Assembly: GCF_001593605.1 (NCBI RefSeq)
Contig: NZ_CP012836.1
Location: 2,236,501 to 2,300,500 of the forward strand
Source of the DNA: Algoriphagus sanaruensis
GTDB lineage: Bacteria; Bacteroidota; Bacteroidia; Cytophagales; Cyclobacteriaceae
Direction: 5' to 3'
Length of the DNA stretch: 64,000 nucleotides
The notes beneath the pieces were generated by a model, which saw nothing but the letters and a program-made list of their open reading frames with translations, was not told where the DNA came from and made no database searches. The position numbers and the translations under genes were made by a program. Within the stretch, counting starts at the first letter, position 1, and the number at the start of each line of letters is the position of its first letter. Shown here piece by piece: positions 34,314 to 43,020 of this stretch.

Positions 34314-35033
34314 CTACCGAAAGGTAATGTGATAACAGCTCTGTTTCCGTTCTTTGATTACGTAGATTTTTCCAGTTTGCTGAAAGTGATTGAGAACTGT
34401 TTCCAAATTTTTCTGTGCATTACCATCCCAATTTCTTATGCCATTGAAACGGATATAGGAGATATCTACTGATACCCCAAAGGAATGTGAACTTTCACCA
34501 TCAGTAGCATTCCGATTTCTACGTTTGAGAGCATTTTGTTGCTCTTCAGTTCGGGTTGCAGAAGAGATAGTGAAAAATTGATCTTTTCCCGCTAGGCCTT
34601 CATATGCCAGGCCGATTTCTTCGAGTATTTCTTTTGATGTTGGAGTTAAATAAGGAAAACTGTGGGTTAGAGTATCCACTTGGTATCCTTTTCCTTTTTC
34701 GATCTTCACTAAGGCAAGTTCAAAAACCTTTTGGAATAGGTGATAATCATTCCTTATTAATTCCAGGCCTTGTTTTCCAGCTACTCCCAAATGTTCTTCG
34801 TAAGTGTCCTTTTTGAGTCTTCCGGAAAATGGAATTAGGTTTTCAGTTTTTTCAACTTTCACTGGAGCTGATTCGCTTACCTCGACGAGCTTGGATTTTT
34901 TAGTCTTCAAAAACTGCTCGATGTATAGGGATATTTCCTCTTTTAGTTCTGGCTGAAATGTAATAACAGCAAATAGGTAGATTGAAAAAACTATCGTAAA
35001 GGAGGAAATAAACAGAAGGGTGGATTTCTTCAT
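34314..35033 (-). CDS. DUF5715 family, M15-like peptidase-fold protein with N-terminal anchor
   Basis: A 239-residue protein with one N-terminal TM segment (LLFISSFTIVFSIYLFAVI). The C-terminal half carries the metal-site pattern of M15-type LAS peptidases: SSATRTEEQQNALKRRNRN, then SSHSFGVSVDISY (SxHxxGxxxD type, His and Asp) and the final CYHITFR (His). LAS enzymes cut peptidoglycan peptides; for this DUF the activity is unproven, and related proteins are annotated only as DUF5715. It is monocistronic. Confidence 0.82.
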   Translation of the reverse strand: MKKSTLLFISSFTIVFSIYLFAVITFQPELKEEISLYIEQFLKTKKSKLVEVSESAPVKVEKTENLIPFSGRLKKDTYEEHLGVAGKQGLELIRNDYHLFQKVFELALVKIEKGKGYQVDTLTHSFPYLTPTSKEILEEIGLAYEGLAGKDQFFTISSATRTEEQQNALKRRNRNATDGESSHSFGVSVDISYIRFNGIRNWDGNAQKNLETVLNHFQQTGKIYVIKERKQSCYHITFR

Positions 35034-35097
35034 GTGGGAAGGAACTCTTCCTTGAGCAAGGCTCCAAGAAAATTATGGTCAACGGTTGTATTCTGTG

Positions 35098-35128
35098 AAA
35101 AAAAGAGACCGCTTAATGGGCGGTCTCT
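35098..35128 (-). terminator. Terminator of the UDP-xylose synthase gene
   Basis: A 9-bp AGAGACCGC/GCGGTCTCT stem followed by seven T on the minus strand lies just past the stop at 35135. Confidence 0.88.
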
Positions 35129-35134
35129 AGTTTT

Positions 35135-36073
35135 TTATTCGCTTAGTATGGAGTCGAAGTAAGCGATAGTTTTTACAAGACCTTCTTTGAGTGGGATTTT
35201 AGGTTCCCATCCTAATTCTTGTTTTGCAAGGTCTATCACAGGTTTCCGTTGCATCGGATCATCTTGTGGGAGAGGCATGAATACAAGCTTGCTACTGCTA
35301 TTGGTTAATTCTATAACCTGTTGAGCCAATTCTAGCATGGTAAATTCTCCTGGATTTCCAATGTTAACCGGCCCAGTAAATCCCTCTCTAGAGTTCATTA
35401 ATTTATACATGCCATCAATGTTGTCATCTACATAGCAGAAAGATCTCGTTTGCTTTCCGTCTCCATAAATGGTAATGTCTTGACCTTTTAATGCTTGGAC
35501 AATAAAATTGGAAACTACGCGACCATCATTTGGATGCATTCTAGGTCCATAGGTATTGAAAATCCGCATGACTTTAATCGGAACGCCATGCTGACGATTA
35601 TAGTCAAAGAATAAAGTCTCAGCACATCTTTTACCTTCATCATAGCAGGCTCGAGGTCCTAAGGTGTTTACATTGCCACGATAGGATTCAGGTTGCGGGT
35701 GAATTTCAGGATCACCATAAACTTCAGAAGTAGAAGCTTGAAGGATTCTGATTTTTAATCTTTTGGCTAGACCAAGCATATTCATCGCACCAATGACGGA
35801 AGTCTTGGTGGTTTGAACTGGGTCAAATTGGTAATGAATCGGAGAGGCTGGGCAAGCGAGGTTATAAATTTCATCAACTTCTACATACAAAGGATGCGTG
35901 ACATCATGTCGAAGAAGTTCAAAGTTTTTATTGTCTAACAGGTGGTGAATGTTTCTCCGATTTCCGGTGAAAAAGTTATCTACACACAAAACTTCATGAC
36001 CTTCAGCGAGAAGTTTATCACAAAGGTGGCTACCAAGAAATCCTGCACCACCACTTACTAAAATTCTTTTCAT
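35135..36073 (-). CDS. UDP-glucuronate decarboxylase (UDP-xylose synthase), SDR family
   Basis: A 312-residue extended SDR enzyme: NAD motif [18 protein letters not shown], catalytic Thr/Ser in [19 protein letters not shown], and the YxxxK in [14 protein letters not shown], followed by [10 protein letters not shown] and [12 protein letters not shown]. High similarity in these segments to UXS enzymes (decarboxylation of UDP-glucuronate to UDP-xylose) makes this assignment stronger than a general epimerase. The product serves surface glycan synthesis. It is monocistronic with a strong promoter 33 nt upstream and its own terminator. Confidence 0.92.
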   Translation of the reverse strand: MKRILVSGGAGFLGSHLCDKLLAEGHEVLCVDNFFTGNRRNIHHLLDNKNFELLRHDVTHPLYVEVDEIYNLACPASPIHYQFDPVQTTKTSVIGAMNMLGLAKRLKIRILQASTSEVYGDPEIHPQPESYRGNVNTLGPRACYDEGKRCAETLFFDYNRQHGVPIKVMRIFNTYGPRMHPNDGRVVSNFIVQALKGQDITIYGDGKQTRSFCYVDDNIDGMYKLMNSREGFTGPVNIGNPGEFTMLELAQQVIELTNSSSKLVFMPLPQDDPMQRKPVIDLAKQELGWEPKIPLKEGLVKTIAYFDSILSE

Positions 36074-36106
36074 TAATAATTAACTAAGGGTAAAAACACG
36101 TGTGGT

Positions 36107-36136
36107 CAAAAATAATCAAATGTGATGGATTTCAAA
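36107..36136 (-). promoter_or_regulatory. Promoter of the UDP-xylose synthase gene
   Basis: Minus strand: TTTG (36136-36133), 18 nt, TATTTTTG (36114-36107), full match to the Bacteroidota consensus apart from one base less in the spacer. The ATG is at 36073. Confidence 0.7.
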
Positions 36137-36145
36137 TTTTGGAAT

Positions 36146-37927
36146 TTAAAACCACTCTTTTTCCATGGTTAAAGTAGGGAAGTCTGAGGCATAGAATCGC
36201 TGTATGATCCCTGTTAGTTTGGGTAATTCATAGGAAATAAAATATCGGAAAGCTTCAATTTTTCCCAGATAGAAATGGGTTTCCTGCGTACCGTTTTGAA
36301 GTTTTTCTTGGGCAGTGATAGCTTGTTTTACCCACATCCAAGCGATTGAAACAATTCCGCAAGCCTCTAAAAAAAGACTCGCATCTGCCAGCAATATTTC
36401 TGCGCCTAATTTCCGTTTTTCAAACATTTGGCCCGAAGCTTCAATAAACGTGGTCAACTGTTTTTCGAACGAGGTGCTTAAATCAATTAGTTCTGACCAT
36501 CGTTTAGCTTCACCAATGCCTTCCTGTATTTCATTAAGCCAAAGTTTCCACCCTAAGCCATCTTCCATCCAAACTTTTCTGCCCAAGAGATCTAATCCAT
36601 GAATCCCTGTGGTGCCTTCATGGATTGGGTGAATTCTGGATTCTCGAAAATATTGTTCTACCGGAAAATCAGTGGTATATCCTGCACCTCCCAACACTTG
36701 AACTGCATGGGAAGTACTGATAACTCCCATTTCGGAAGGATAACTCTTTGCAATTGGCGTTAAGAAATCGAGTAAAGTCTCTTGTTTCAGCTTTAGTTCC
36801 TTATCCGATTCCTGAGCTATTTTATCGGAAAGGATTCCGCAATAAATCAACAATGCTAAGCTCCCTTCAGTGATACATTTCTGGACAAGAAGCATTCGTT
36901 TGACATCTGCATGTTCAATGATTGGTATTTGTGGTTTTTGAAGATCCTTTTCATTTGCTTTTCTGCCTTGAGGACGTTCTTTAGCATAGGTTAAAGAAGC
37001 ATGAAAAGCTGCTGTGGCAATAGCAACGGCGTTCATTCCTACCCCAAGTCGAGCTTCATTCATCATCTGAAACATGTATTTTAATCCGAGATTTTCCTCT
37101 CCAACAAGATACCCTTCACAGTCATCTTGGCTTCCCATCATCAAATGAGCAATGGGAGCTCCTTTATAGCCCATTTTATGATAAATACCTTGCGTCAGCA
37201 CGTCATTTGGTTTTCCATCCAGCCGGATTTTTGGAACCACAAAAAGTGAAATTCCCTTCGTGCCTGAAGGAGCTCCTGAAATCCTAGCCAACATAAGATG
37301 AATGATGTTTTCGCAAGCATCATGATCACCTGCAGAAATGTATATTTTTTGTCCTCTGATCTTAAATACTCCCGGTTGATCTGTTGGGAATGCTGTTGTA
37401 CTCAAATCGGATAAGGAACTTCCAGCATCAGGTTCTGTCAAAGCCATTGTGCCTTGCCAGTTGCCAGAATACATCTTGGGTAAATAGTTTTCCTTTAATT
37501 GTTCTGAGCCAAAAGTCCGAATCAAGTTAGCTGCTCCAGTAGTTAAAAACGGGAAAACACTTGCTGAATAATTGGCTGCTTGGAAAATAAAACCAGCAGC
37601 CATGTGAATCGTCCAAGGGAGTTGTTGTCCACCTTCATCATAGGGAAAAATTGCATTAACCCATCCATCCTGACCAAACTTTTGGATGATTGATTTCATT
37701 CCGGGATGAATACGAATCAAGCCATCGATTAATTGAGGCTCTTGGCGATCCATTTCTCTGAAAATTGGGTAAAGCGAATTGGTAGCAATCTGCTCTGCAG
37801 CATCCAAAATCAGCTTGAAGGTGTCTTCCGAATGGTCCGAAAAATTGGGTAGGGCAGTCAAATTCAAAACGTTCTGATTTTCAAAAAGCTGAAATATCAA
37901 GTCTTTTTTCGAGTAAAATCTGGACAT
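36146..37927 (-). CDS. Acyl-CoA dehydrogenase
   Basis: A 593-residue FAD enzyme with the ACAD layout plus a C-terminal extension: GTMALTEPDAGSSLSDLST (FAD/substrate segment), IYISAGDH, GMNAVAIATAAFHASLTYAKERPQG, and the terminal HAVQVLGGAGYTTDFPVEQYFRESRIHPIHEGTTGI. It oxidises an acyl-CoA to the enoyl-CoA. The size and the extension place it in the group typical of Bacteroidota and related to FadE-type or AidB-like forms; chain length is unknown. No partner beta-oxidation gene lies next to it. Confidence 0.92.
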   Translation of the reverse strand: MSRFYSKKDLIFQLFENQNVLNLTALPNFSDHSEDTFKLILDAAEQIATNSLYPIFREMDRQEPQLIDGLIRIHPGMKSIIQKFGQDGWVNAIFPYDEGGQQLPWTIHMAAGFIFQAANYSASVFPFLTTGAANLIRTFGSEQLKENYLPKMYSGNWQGTMALTEPDAGSSLSDLSTTAFPTDQPGVFKIRGQKIYISAGDHDACENIIHLMLARISGAPSGTKGISLFVVPKIRLDGKPNDVLTQGIYHKMGYKGAPIAHLMMGSQDDCEGYLVGEENLGLKYMFQMMNEARLGVGMNAVAIATAAFHASLTYAKERPQGRKANEKDLQKPQIPIIEHADVKRMLLVQKCITEGSLALLIYCGILSDKIAQESDKELKLKQETLLDFLTPIAKSYPSEMGVISTSHAVQVLGGAGYTTDFPVEQYFRESRIHPIHEGTTGIHGLDLLGRKVWMEDGLGWKLWLNEIQEGIGEAKRWSELIDLSTSFEKQLTTFIEASGQMFEKRKLGAEILLADASLFLEACGIVSIAWMWVKQAITAQEKLQNGTQETHFYLGKIEAFRYFISYELPKLTGIIQRFYASDFPTLTMEKEWF

Positions 37928-38002
37928 CAGTGTTGTATAAACTGGGTGAAGGATAGAAACTGTTTGGGTAGTTTTTTCCCAATTTGTAAAGGAAATTCAG
38001 TT

Positions 38003-38035
38003 AAAAAAAATCCCTGAAGAATTCAATCTCCAGGG
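38003..38035 (-). terminator. Terminator downstream of uxuA
   Basis: A CCCTGAAGA/TCTCCAGGG stem (one mismatch) with loop ATTCAA and eight T on the minus strand follows the uxuA stop at 38061. Confidence 0.8.
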
Positions 38036-38060
38036 TTAGGAAGGTATGGGTTAGGTTAAT

Positions 38061-39239
38061 TTATTTCTTTTTCATCCAAAGCAAAGCTTCTTCTACTCCT
38101 CGGATCTCTGCCAATCCCTTCAACCGACCAATGCCGGTATAGCCAGGATTGGAGACCTTTTTATTCAAATCATCCAACATTTGATGGCCATGATCAGGTC
38201 TCATTGGAATGCTTTTTCCTCTTTTTTCCTGCCAATTTAAAATCTCATGAATGACGTCTACCATAGGCACATCGCCTTCCAGATGATTGTCTTCGAAGAA
38301 ATTACCCTCAGGAGTACTCTTGGTGCTTCTTAAATGGATAAAATGAATTCGTTCCCCAAATTCTCGGACCATGGCAGGAAGATCATTGTCAGAGCGTACT
38401 CCATAGCTTCCCGTGCAAAAGGTCAGGCCGTTGTGATGGCTTGGAGTTTCTTTCAAAATTCTTCTTGCATCCGCCGCAGTACTTACCACACGAGGGAGTC
38501 CATACAATGAAAATGGAGGGTCATCTGGATGAATACATAGAAAGACGCCTTCTTCTTCAGCTACAGGAGTAACTGAGTCTAGAAATAAGCGGAGATGATC
38601 GGCTAGTTTTTTCGCATCGATTCCTTCGTAGGTTTTAAGCATGGCGCGAAATTCATCCATGGTATAACCGATCTCAGAACCAGGAAGACCCTTTAAAATA
38701 TTATCTATGATTAGCTGTTTGACATCAGGAGACAGCGCTTCATAATAGGCCTTGGTTTCCTCAATTTCTTCTTTAGAATATTCTTGGAATGCCTCAGGAC
38801 GTTGAAGAATGAATAAATCAAAGGCAACCACAGCCTTTTTTTCATAAAGAAGGGCCTTAGCACCATTTGGGAGTTCATATTCTAGATTGGTTCTGGTCCA
38901 ATCCAAGATGGGCATGAAATTATAGCAAACAGTGGTTATTCCTTCAGCGGCTAAGTTTCGGATCGTCTGCTGATAATTTGCGATGAACTGCTGGTAATTA
39001 CCAGTTCGGGTTTTGATTTGTTCGTGGACAGGAACAGATTCTACCACTGACCAAGTCAAGCCTGCATCTTCTATTATCTGTTTCCTGGTTTTAATTTCTT
39101 CTCGGCTCCAGACTTCGCCATTTGGCACATGATGAAGGGCACTGACTATTCCAGTGGCTCCAGCTTGACGTATATCGCGTAGGCTTACGGGGTCTTTAGG
39201 ACCGTACCAGCGCATCGTTTGTTCCATTTTAAAGCTCAT
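38061..39239 (-). CDS. uxuA: Mannonate dehydratase
   Basis: A 392-residue xylose-isomerase-like barrel enzyme. The start [73 protein letters not shown] and [14 protein letters not shown] are all hallmarks of UxuA. It dehydrates D-mannonate to 2-keto-3-deoxygluconate (KDG). A 134-nt gap separates it from the SDR gene on the same strand, where no clear promoter was found, so cotranscription with uxaC is likely but not certain. Confidence 0.97.
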   Translation of the reverse strand: MSFKMEQTMRWYGPKDPVSLRDIRQAGATGIVSALHHVPNGEVWSREEIKTRKQIIEDAGLTWSVVESVPVHEQIKTRTGNYQQFIANYQQTIRNLAAEGITTVCYNFMPILDWTRTNLEYELPNGAKALLYEKKAVVAFDLFILQRPEAFQEYSKEEIEETKAYYEALSPDVKQLIIDNILKGLPGSEIGYTMDEFRAMLKTYEGIDAKKLADHLRLFLDSVTPVAEEEGVFLCIHPDDPPFSLYGLPRVVSTAADARRILKETPSHHNGLTFCTGSYGVRSDNDLPAMVREFGERIHFIHLRSTKSTPEGNFFEDNHLEGDVPMVDVIHEILNWQEKRGKSIPMRPDHGHQMLDDLNKKVSNPGYTGIGRLKGLAEIRGVEEALLWMKKK

Positions 39240-39373
39240 GGAAATGGTGTTTTTGGTGTATTGGTAATTGACTTTATATGTATCTGGAAATTCAAGATGA
39301 AGGGTTTACAGATTTAAGGACTTTCATCAATACTTTTTAGTTTTGATTTCCTATTAACTCACAATCCTTCAAT

Positions 39374-40189
39374 CTATACTCCCGAATAAGCACTGAATCC
39401 TCCATCGACGGGGATGATCGTACCTGTGACAAAAGCAGATGCATCACTGCAAAGCCATTGAAGAGCTCCCAAAAGATCTTCAGGTTTTCCAAATCTACTC
39501 ATGGGAGTATGTGAAATAATTTGTTTTCCTCGTACTGTCAAGGTCTTATCTGCCTCCGTTAATAGGGTTCTATTTTGTTCTGTCAGGAAAAAACCTGGAG
39601 CGATCGCATTCACACGGAAATTAGGTCCATGCTTTTGAGCAAGTTCTACGGAAAGCCATTTGGTTAAATTATCGATGGCGGCTTTGGCAGAAGCATATCC
39701 CATTACTCGTGTCATAGGTCTAGAAGCAGCCATTGAACTAATGTTCAGAATGTTTCCCTTTCCTTTTTTGAGCATAAGTGGAAGTAAGGCCTTGATCGGA
39801 AGCACGGTTCCCAAATAATTTAGATCCATTACTTTTCGCAATGCGTCTGTGTCCAAGTCTAGGAAGTTTTGATCGGGGCGAACTACTGCACCAGGCATGT
39901 TTCCTCCCGCCGAATTGATCAGGATATCAATGTGGCCATGTTGCGCTTCTATGACTTGAGCAACTTTTGAAATAGAATCTTCATCAGTCACATCGACATA
40001 ATATCCCCAAGCTTTTCCTCCGTGTGAGTTAATTTCACTCACAAGGTCACTCACTTTTTCTGGTGTTCTTCCCAAAATCAAAAGTTCCGCACCTTCCTTG
40101 GCCAAGTGAACTGCCATTGTTTTTCCTAGTACTCCGGTGGCTCCGGAAAAGGCTATTTTTTTACCCGAAAGGGAGAAAAGATCGCTCAT
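39374..40189 (-). CDS. SDR oxidoreductase, probable D-mannonate (fructuronate) oxidoreductase
   Basis: A 271-residue classical SDR: NAD motif IAFSGATGVLGKTMAVHLA, NNAG-like ILINSAGGNMPGA, catalytic Ser in ILNISSMAA and YxxxK in MGYASAKAAIDN, with a late GKPEDLLGALQWLCSD. By position between uxaC and uxuA it should reduce D-fructuronate to D-mannonate, replacing the unrelated E. coli UxuB. Function is inferred from the neighbours; the family alone would allow other sugar or alcohol substrates. It starts 2 nt after the uxaC stop. Confidence 0.85.
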   Translation of the reverse strand: MSDLFSLSGKKIAFSGATGVLGKTMAVHLAKEGAELLILGRTPEKVSDLVSEINSHGGKAWGYYVDVTDEDSISKVAQVIEAQHGHIDILINSAGGNMPGAVVRPDQNFLDLDTDALRKVMDLNYLGTVLPIKALLPLMLKKGKGNILNISSMAASRPMTRVMGYASAKAAIDNLTKWLSVELAQKHGPNFRVNAIAPGFFLTEQNRTLLTEADKTLTVRGKQIISHTPMSRFGKPEDLLGALQWLCSDASAFVTGTIIPVDGGFSAYSGV

Positions 40190-40191
40190 GT

Positions 40192-41634
40192 TTATTTGAA
40201 GGTGTAGTTTTGATTTGAAAAGTCGAAGTAGTTTTTAGCATTGAAATAGCAAATGTCAGAAATCAATTTTCCGAGCCATTTTTCATCCCAAGGTAATTCC
40301 CCATTTTCTACATCCTGGCCAAAAAGGTTACAAAGAATCCTTCTGAAATACTCATGTCGAGGAAAGGATAAGAAACTTCTTGAATCTGTGAGCATTCCAA
40401 TAAAACAGCTGATCAATCCCATGTTTGAAAGGGTATTGATTTGTTTTTCCATTCCGTCCTTTTGATCCAAATACCACCAACCAGATCCAAATTGAATTTT
40501 GCCTTTGACTGAACCGTCATTGTAGTTTCCGATCATAGTTGCGAAGACTTCATTATCTCTTGGGTTCAAGTTGTAAATGACGGTCTGCGCAAGTTGATTG
40601 GTTGAATCTAAATCGTTTAGGAATGCTGCGAGAGCTGTCGCCTGGTCAAAATCTCCGATGGAATCAAAGCCGGTATCCGGACCTAATGTTGCCAACATTC
40701 GGGAATTGGTATTTCGTAATGCTCCTAAATGAAACTGTTGGCTCCAACCGTTCTTATGGTAAGACTGACAAAGAAACTTAAGGACTTGATGCTTAAAGAA
40801 AATCACTTCTTCTGTCGAAGGAGCTGTACCTCCGATGACTTTGGAGAATATTCCTTCGGGAGATAAGTTGGAATCTTTCGAATAGCACATGTGCTCAAGG
40901 CCATGATCAGAAAGTCTACAGCCTCTAGCGTGGAAATATGAAATTCGATTTCCTAACGCACCTAAAAGATCATCATAAGACTTGATTTCAAGGTTTGCAG
41001 CTTTACCTAATTTTTCAAGGTAGGATGCATAAGTCATTGGGTTTTCGATTGCGAATGACTTATCTGGTCTAAAGGCAGGATAAAGTTCTACTTTGCCTGG
41101 ATTGTTAAAGTAAGTTTCATGATGAGAAAGATCATCTGCGGGATCATCTGTTGAACAGACCACCTCCACGTTCATAGATTCCAACAAATTTCGAGCTCTG
41201 AAACTTTGGTCCTGGAGCATTTCACTGGTTTGGAAATAAATTTCAGAGGCGTTTTTGGAAGTAAGAAGCCCTTGAACTCCAAAATACCGACTGAGTTCCA
41301 TATGAGTCCAGTGGTACAAAGGATTCCTCATGGTAAAAGGAACAGTGTAAGCCCATTTTTCAAATTTTTCTGGATCAGAGGCTTGTCCAGTGATAAAGTT
41401 TTCAGAAACCCCCAAAGTCCTCATGGCTCTCCATTTGTAATGATCACCTGCAAGCCAAATTTTGCTGATGTTCTCAAACTTTCGGTTGGAGGCAATTTCA
41501 GCAGGAGGAAGATGATTATGATAATCTATGATGGGTAAATGTTTCGCGTAGTCATGGTATAGGATTTTTGCATACCCTGAATGCAAAAGGAAATCTTCAG
41601 TCAGAAATGATTTTTCAGTTTGTGAAGTCAGCAT
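40192..41634 (-). CDS. uxaC: Glucuronate isomerase
   Basis: A 480-residue amidohydrolase-fold isomerase with the UxaC start FLLHSGYAKILYHDYAKHLP, then the metal motif IIDYHNHLPPAEIA, NVEVVCSTDDPADDL, and the terminal FGQDVENGELPWDEKWL region. It converts D-glucuronate to D-fructuronate (and galacturonate to tagaturonate). It heads the uxaC-SDR-uxuA operon. A LacI-type operator lies 83 nt upstream of its ATG, and a weak promoter (TTC at 41706-41704, 19 nt, TAAATTTA at 41684-41677) lies between them. Genes for KDG kinase or aldolase are not in the window. Confidence 0.97.
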   Translation of the reverse strand: MLTSQTEKSFLTEDFLLHSGYAKILYHDYAKHLPIIDYHNHLPPAEIASNRKFENISKIWLAGDHYKWRAMRTLGVSENFITGQASDPEKFEKWAYTVPFTMRNPLYHWTHMELSRYFGVQGLLTSKNASEIYFQTSEMLQDQSFRARNLLESMNVEVVCSTDDPADDLSHHETYFNNPGKVELYPAFRPDKSFAIENPMTYASYLEKLGKAANLEIKSYDDLLGALGNRISYFHARGCRLSDHGLEHMCYSKDSNLSPEGIFSKVIGGTAPSTEEVIFFKHQVLKFLCQSYHKNGWSQQFHLGALRNTNSRMLATLGPDTGFDSIGDFDQATALAAFLNDLDSTNQLAQTVIYNLNPRDNEVFATMIGNYNDGSVKGKIQFGSGWWYLDQKDGMEKQINTLSNMGLISCFIGMLTDSRSFLSFPRHEYFRRILCNLFGQDVENGELPWDEKWLGKLISDICYFNAKNYFDFSNQNYTFK

Positions 41635-41717
41635 AAGCGAATAGCCAAGAGGGTTATTTATGGGCGAATTGTGAAATAAATTTACCTTGATTTACGGCTT
41701 CTAGAATTATTTAAATA

Positions 41718-41731
41718 CGAAAACGATTGCA
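41718..41731. promoter_or_regulatory. LacI-type operator between uxaC and lacI
   Basis: CGAAAACGATTGCA fits the LacI/CRE consensus TGNAANCGNTTNCA at all but the first base. It lies in the divergent region between uxaC and the regulator. It is 11 nt upstream of the weak -33 element of uxaC and is repeated at 47887 and 50907. Confidence 0.75.
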
Positions 41732-41760
41732 CATTTATGCAGGCCGAAGTTCGGGACTCT

Positions 41761-41790
41761 TTTGTACTTGAAAAAAAATATGTAGATTTT
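41761..41790 (+). promoter_or_regulatory. Probable promoter of the lacI gene
   Basis: TTTG (41761-41764), 18 nt, TAGATTTT (41783-41790): one mismatch in the -7 box. The leader is about 21 nt. Confidence 0.45.
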
Positions 41791-41815
41791 TCAAACAATA
41801 AACCCTAACCAGCCT

Positions 41816-42841
41816 ATGAGTACCGGAGTCAATCTCAAAGAATTGGCCGCAGAGCTAAAACTTTCTCCATCTACGGTATCCCGTGCCTTAAATGATAGCT
41901 ATGAAATCAGCGAAGCCACTAAGAAAAAGGTGATTTCGATGGCAGAAAAGTTGAATTATCAGCCTAATCCATTTGCTCGAAGTCTTCGTGAGAATAAGAG
42001 TAAAACCATTGCGGTCGTTATTCCGGAGCGGATGAGTAGCTTTTTTTCAAAGGTTGTGGATGGAATAGAAGAAATAACACAACAATATGGGTATCATCTT
42101 TTGGTGTATAGTACCCATGAAGATGTGGACCGAGAAAAAAGAATCGTAAACCTATTGATGAATGGTCGGGCAGATGCAATTGTCATGTCTGTCTCCAGTC
42201 AGACCAGCGATATATCTCATTTGACTAGGTTACACGAGCGAGGATTTCCATTGGTATTTTTTGATCGGATTTGTACAGATATTCCTACCACAAAATTTAT
42301 CACCAATGATTATGATAGTGCCTATGAAGGCACCAAGCATCTGATTCAGCAAGGTTGTCGAAAGATCGCCTTCTTAATGTTATCAAAAGAACTTTCTATC
42401 ACTAAGGATCGGCATAGAGGATATTTAGACGCACTGAGTCATGCAGGCTTATCTCCTGAGCCTGGATTGAATTTGACCTGCTGTCAAGGGGAAGAAGAAA
42501 ACATTGAGGCTATCAGACAAATGCTACAATCTCCGGATCGTCCTGATGGTATTTTGTCTTCTGTGGAAAAACTTGCTTTGGCTACCTATCATGCAGTTCG
42601 TAGAACAGATCTAAAAATCCCTCAAGATCTGAAAATCGTTAGCTATTTCTCTAATCTGAGCATTGCAGGTTTACTCACGCCTAGCTTAACCACAATCACT
42701 CAGCCTGCATTCAGTATTGGTGAGGAATGTGCGAAGCTATTGATGAAAAAATTAACCAAGCCACGTCAACCTGATCTACCTAATCAATTGATCACTGTGC
42801 CTTCAAAAATTACGATGCGCGCTTCTACCATTGTAGTATAA
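41816..42841 (+). CDS. LacI family transcriptional regulator
   Basis: A 341-residue LacI-type regulator. The N-terminal HTH is VNLKELAAELKLSPSTVSRAL (recognition helix SPSTVSRAL), the hinge helix is YQPNPFARSLRENKSKT, and the periplasmic-binding-like effector domain follows (IAVVIPERMSSFFSKVVDGI, HLIQQGCRKIAFLML, TTITQPAFSIGEECAKLLM). The effector is most likely a uronic-acid intermediate or the imported sugar (inference from the neighbours). It is divergent from uxaC; the three matching operators in the window are its likely targets. A terminator follows. Confidence 0.95.
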   Translation: MSTGVNLKELAAELKLSPSTVSRALNDSYEISEATKKKVISMAEKLNYQPNPFARSLRENKSKTIAVVIPERMSSFFSKVVDGIEEITQQYGYHLLVYSTHEDVDREKRIVNLLMNGRADAIVMSVSSQTSDISHLTRLHERGFPLVFFDRICTDIPTTKFITNDYDSAYEGTKHLIQQGCRKIAFLMLSKELSITKDRHRGYLDALSHAGLSPEPGLNLTCCQGEEENIEAIRQMLQSPDRPDGILSSVEKLALATYHAVRRTDLKIPQDLKIVSYFSNLSIAGLLTPSLTTITQPAFSIGEECAKLLMKKLTKPRQPDLPNQLITVPSKITMRASTIVV

Positions 42842-42904
42842 CATCCATTTCGGTAAGAAAGCCGGTCAACAACTTTCATTTGTTTTGGTTTTTAAGTTGA
42901 AAAT

Positions 42905-42932
42905 ACCCTGCTGTTATTAGTAGGGTTTTTTT
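42905..42932 (+). terminator. Terminator of the lacI gene
   Basis: ACCCT/AGGGT stem with a 12-nt loop and a run of seven T. Confidence 0.75.
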
Positions 42933-42963
42933 ATTTCTGTCCATTTTTCGTTCTCATAAAGGG

Positions 42964-42998
42964 GCAAAAAAATAAGCTGCCCATATAGGCAGCTTATT
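42964..42998 (-). terminator. Terminator of susC-susD
   Basis: A perfect 11-bp stem AATAAGCTGCC/GGCAGCTTATT, loop CATATA, T-run on the minus strand, just after the susD stop at 43021. Confidence 0.9.
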
Positions 42999-43020
42999 AA
43001 AATGGAATATAGGATTGAGA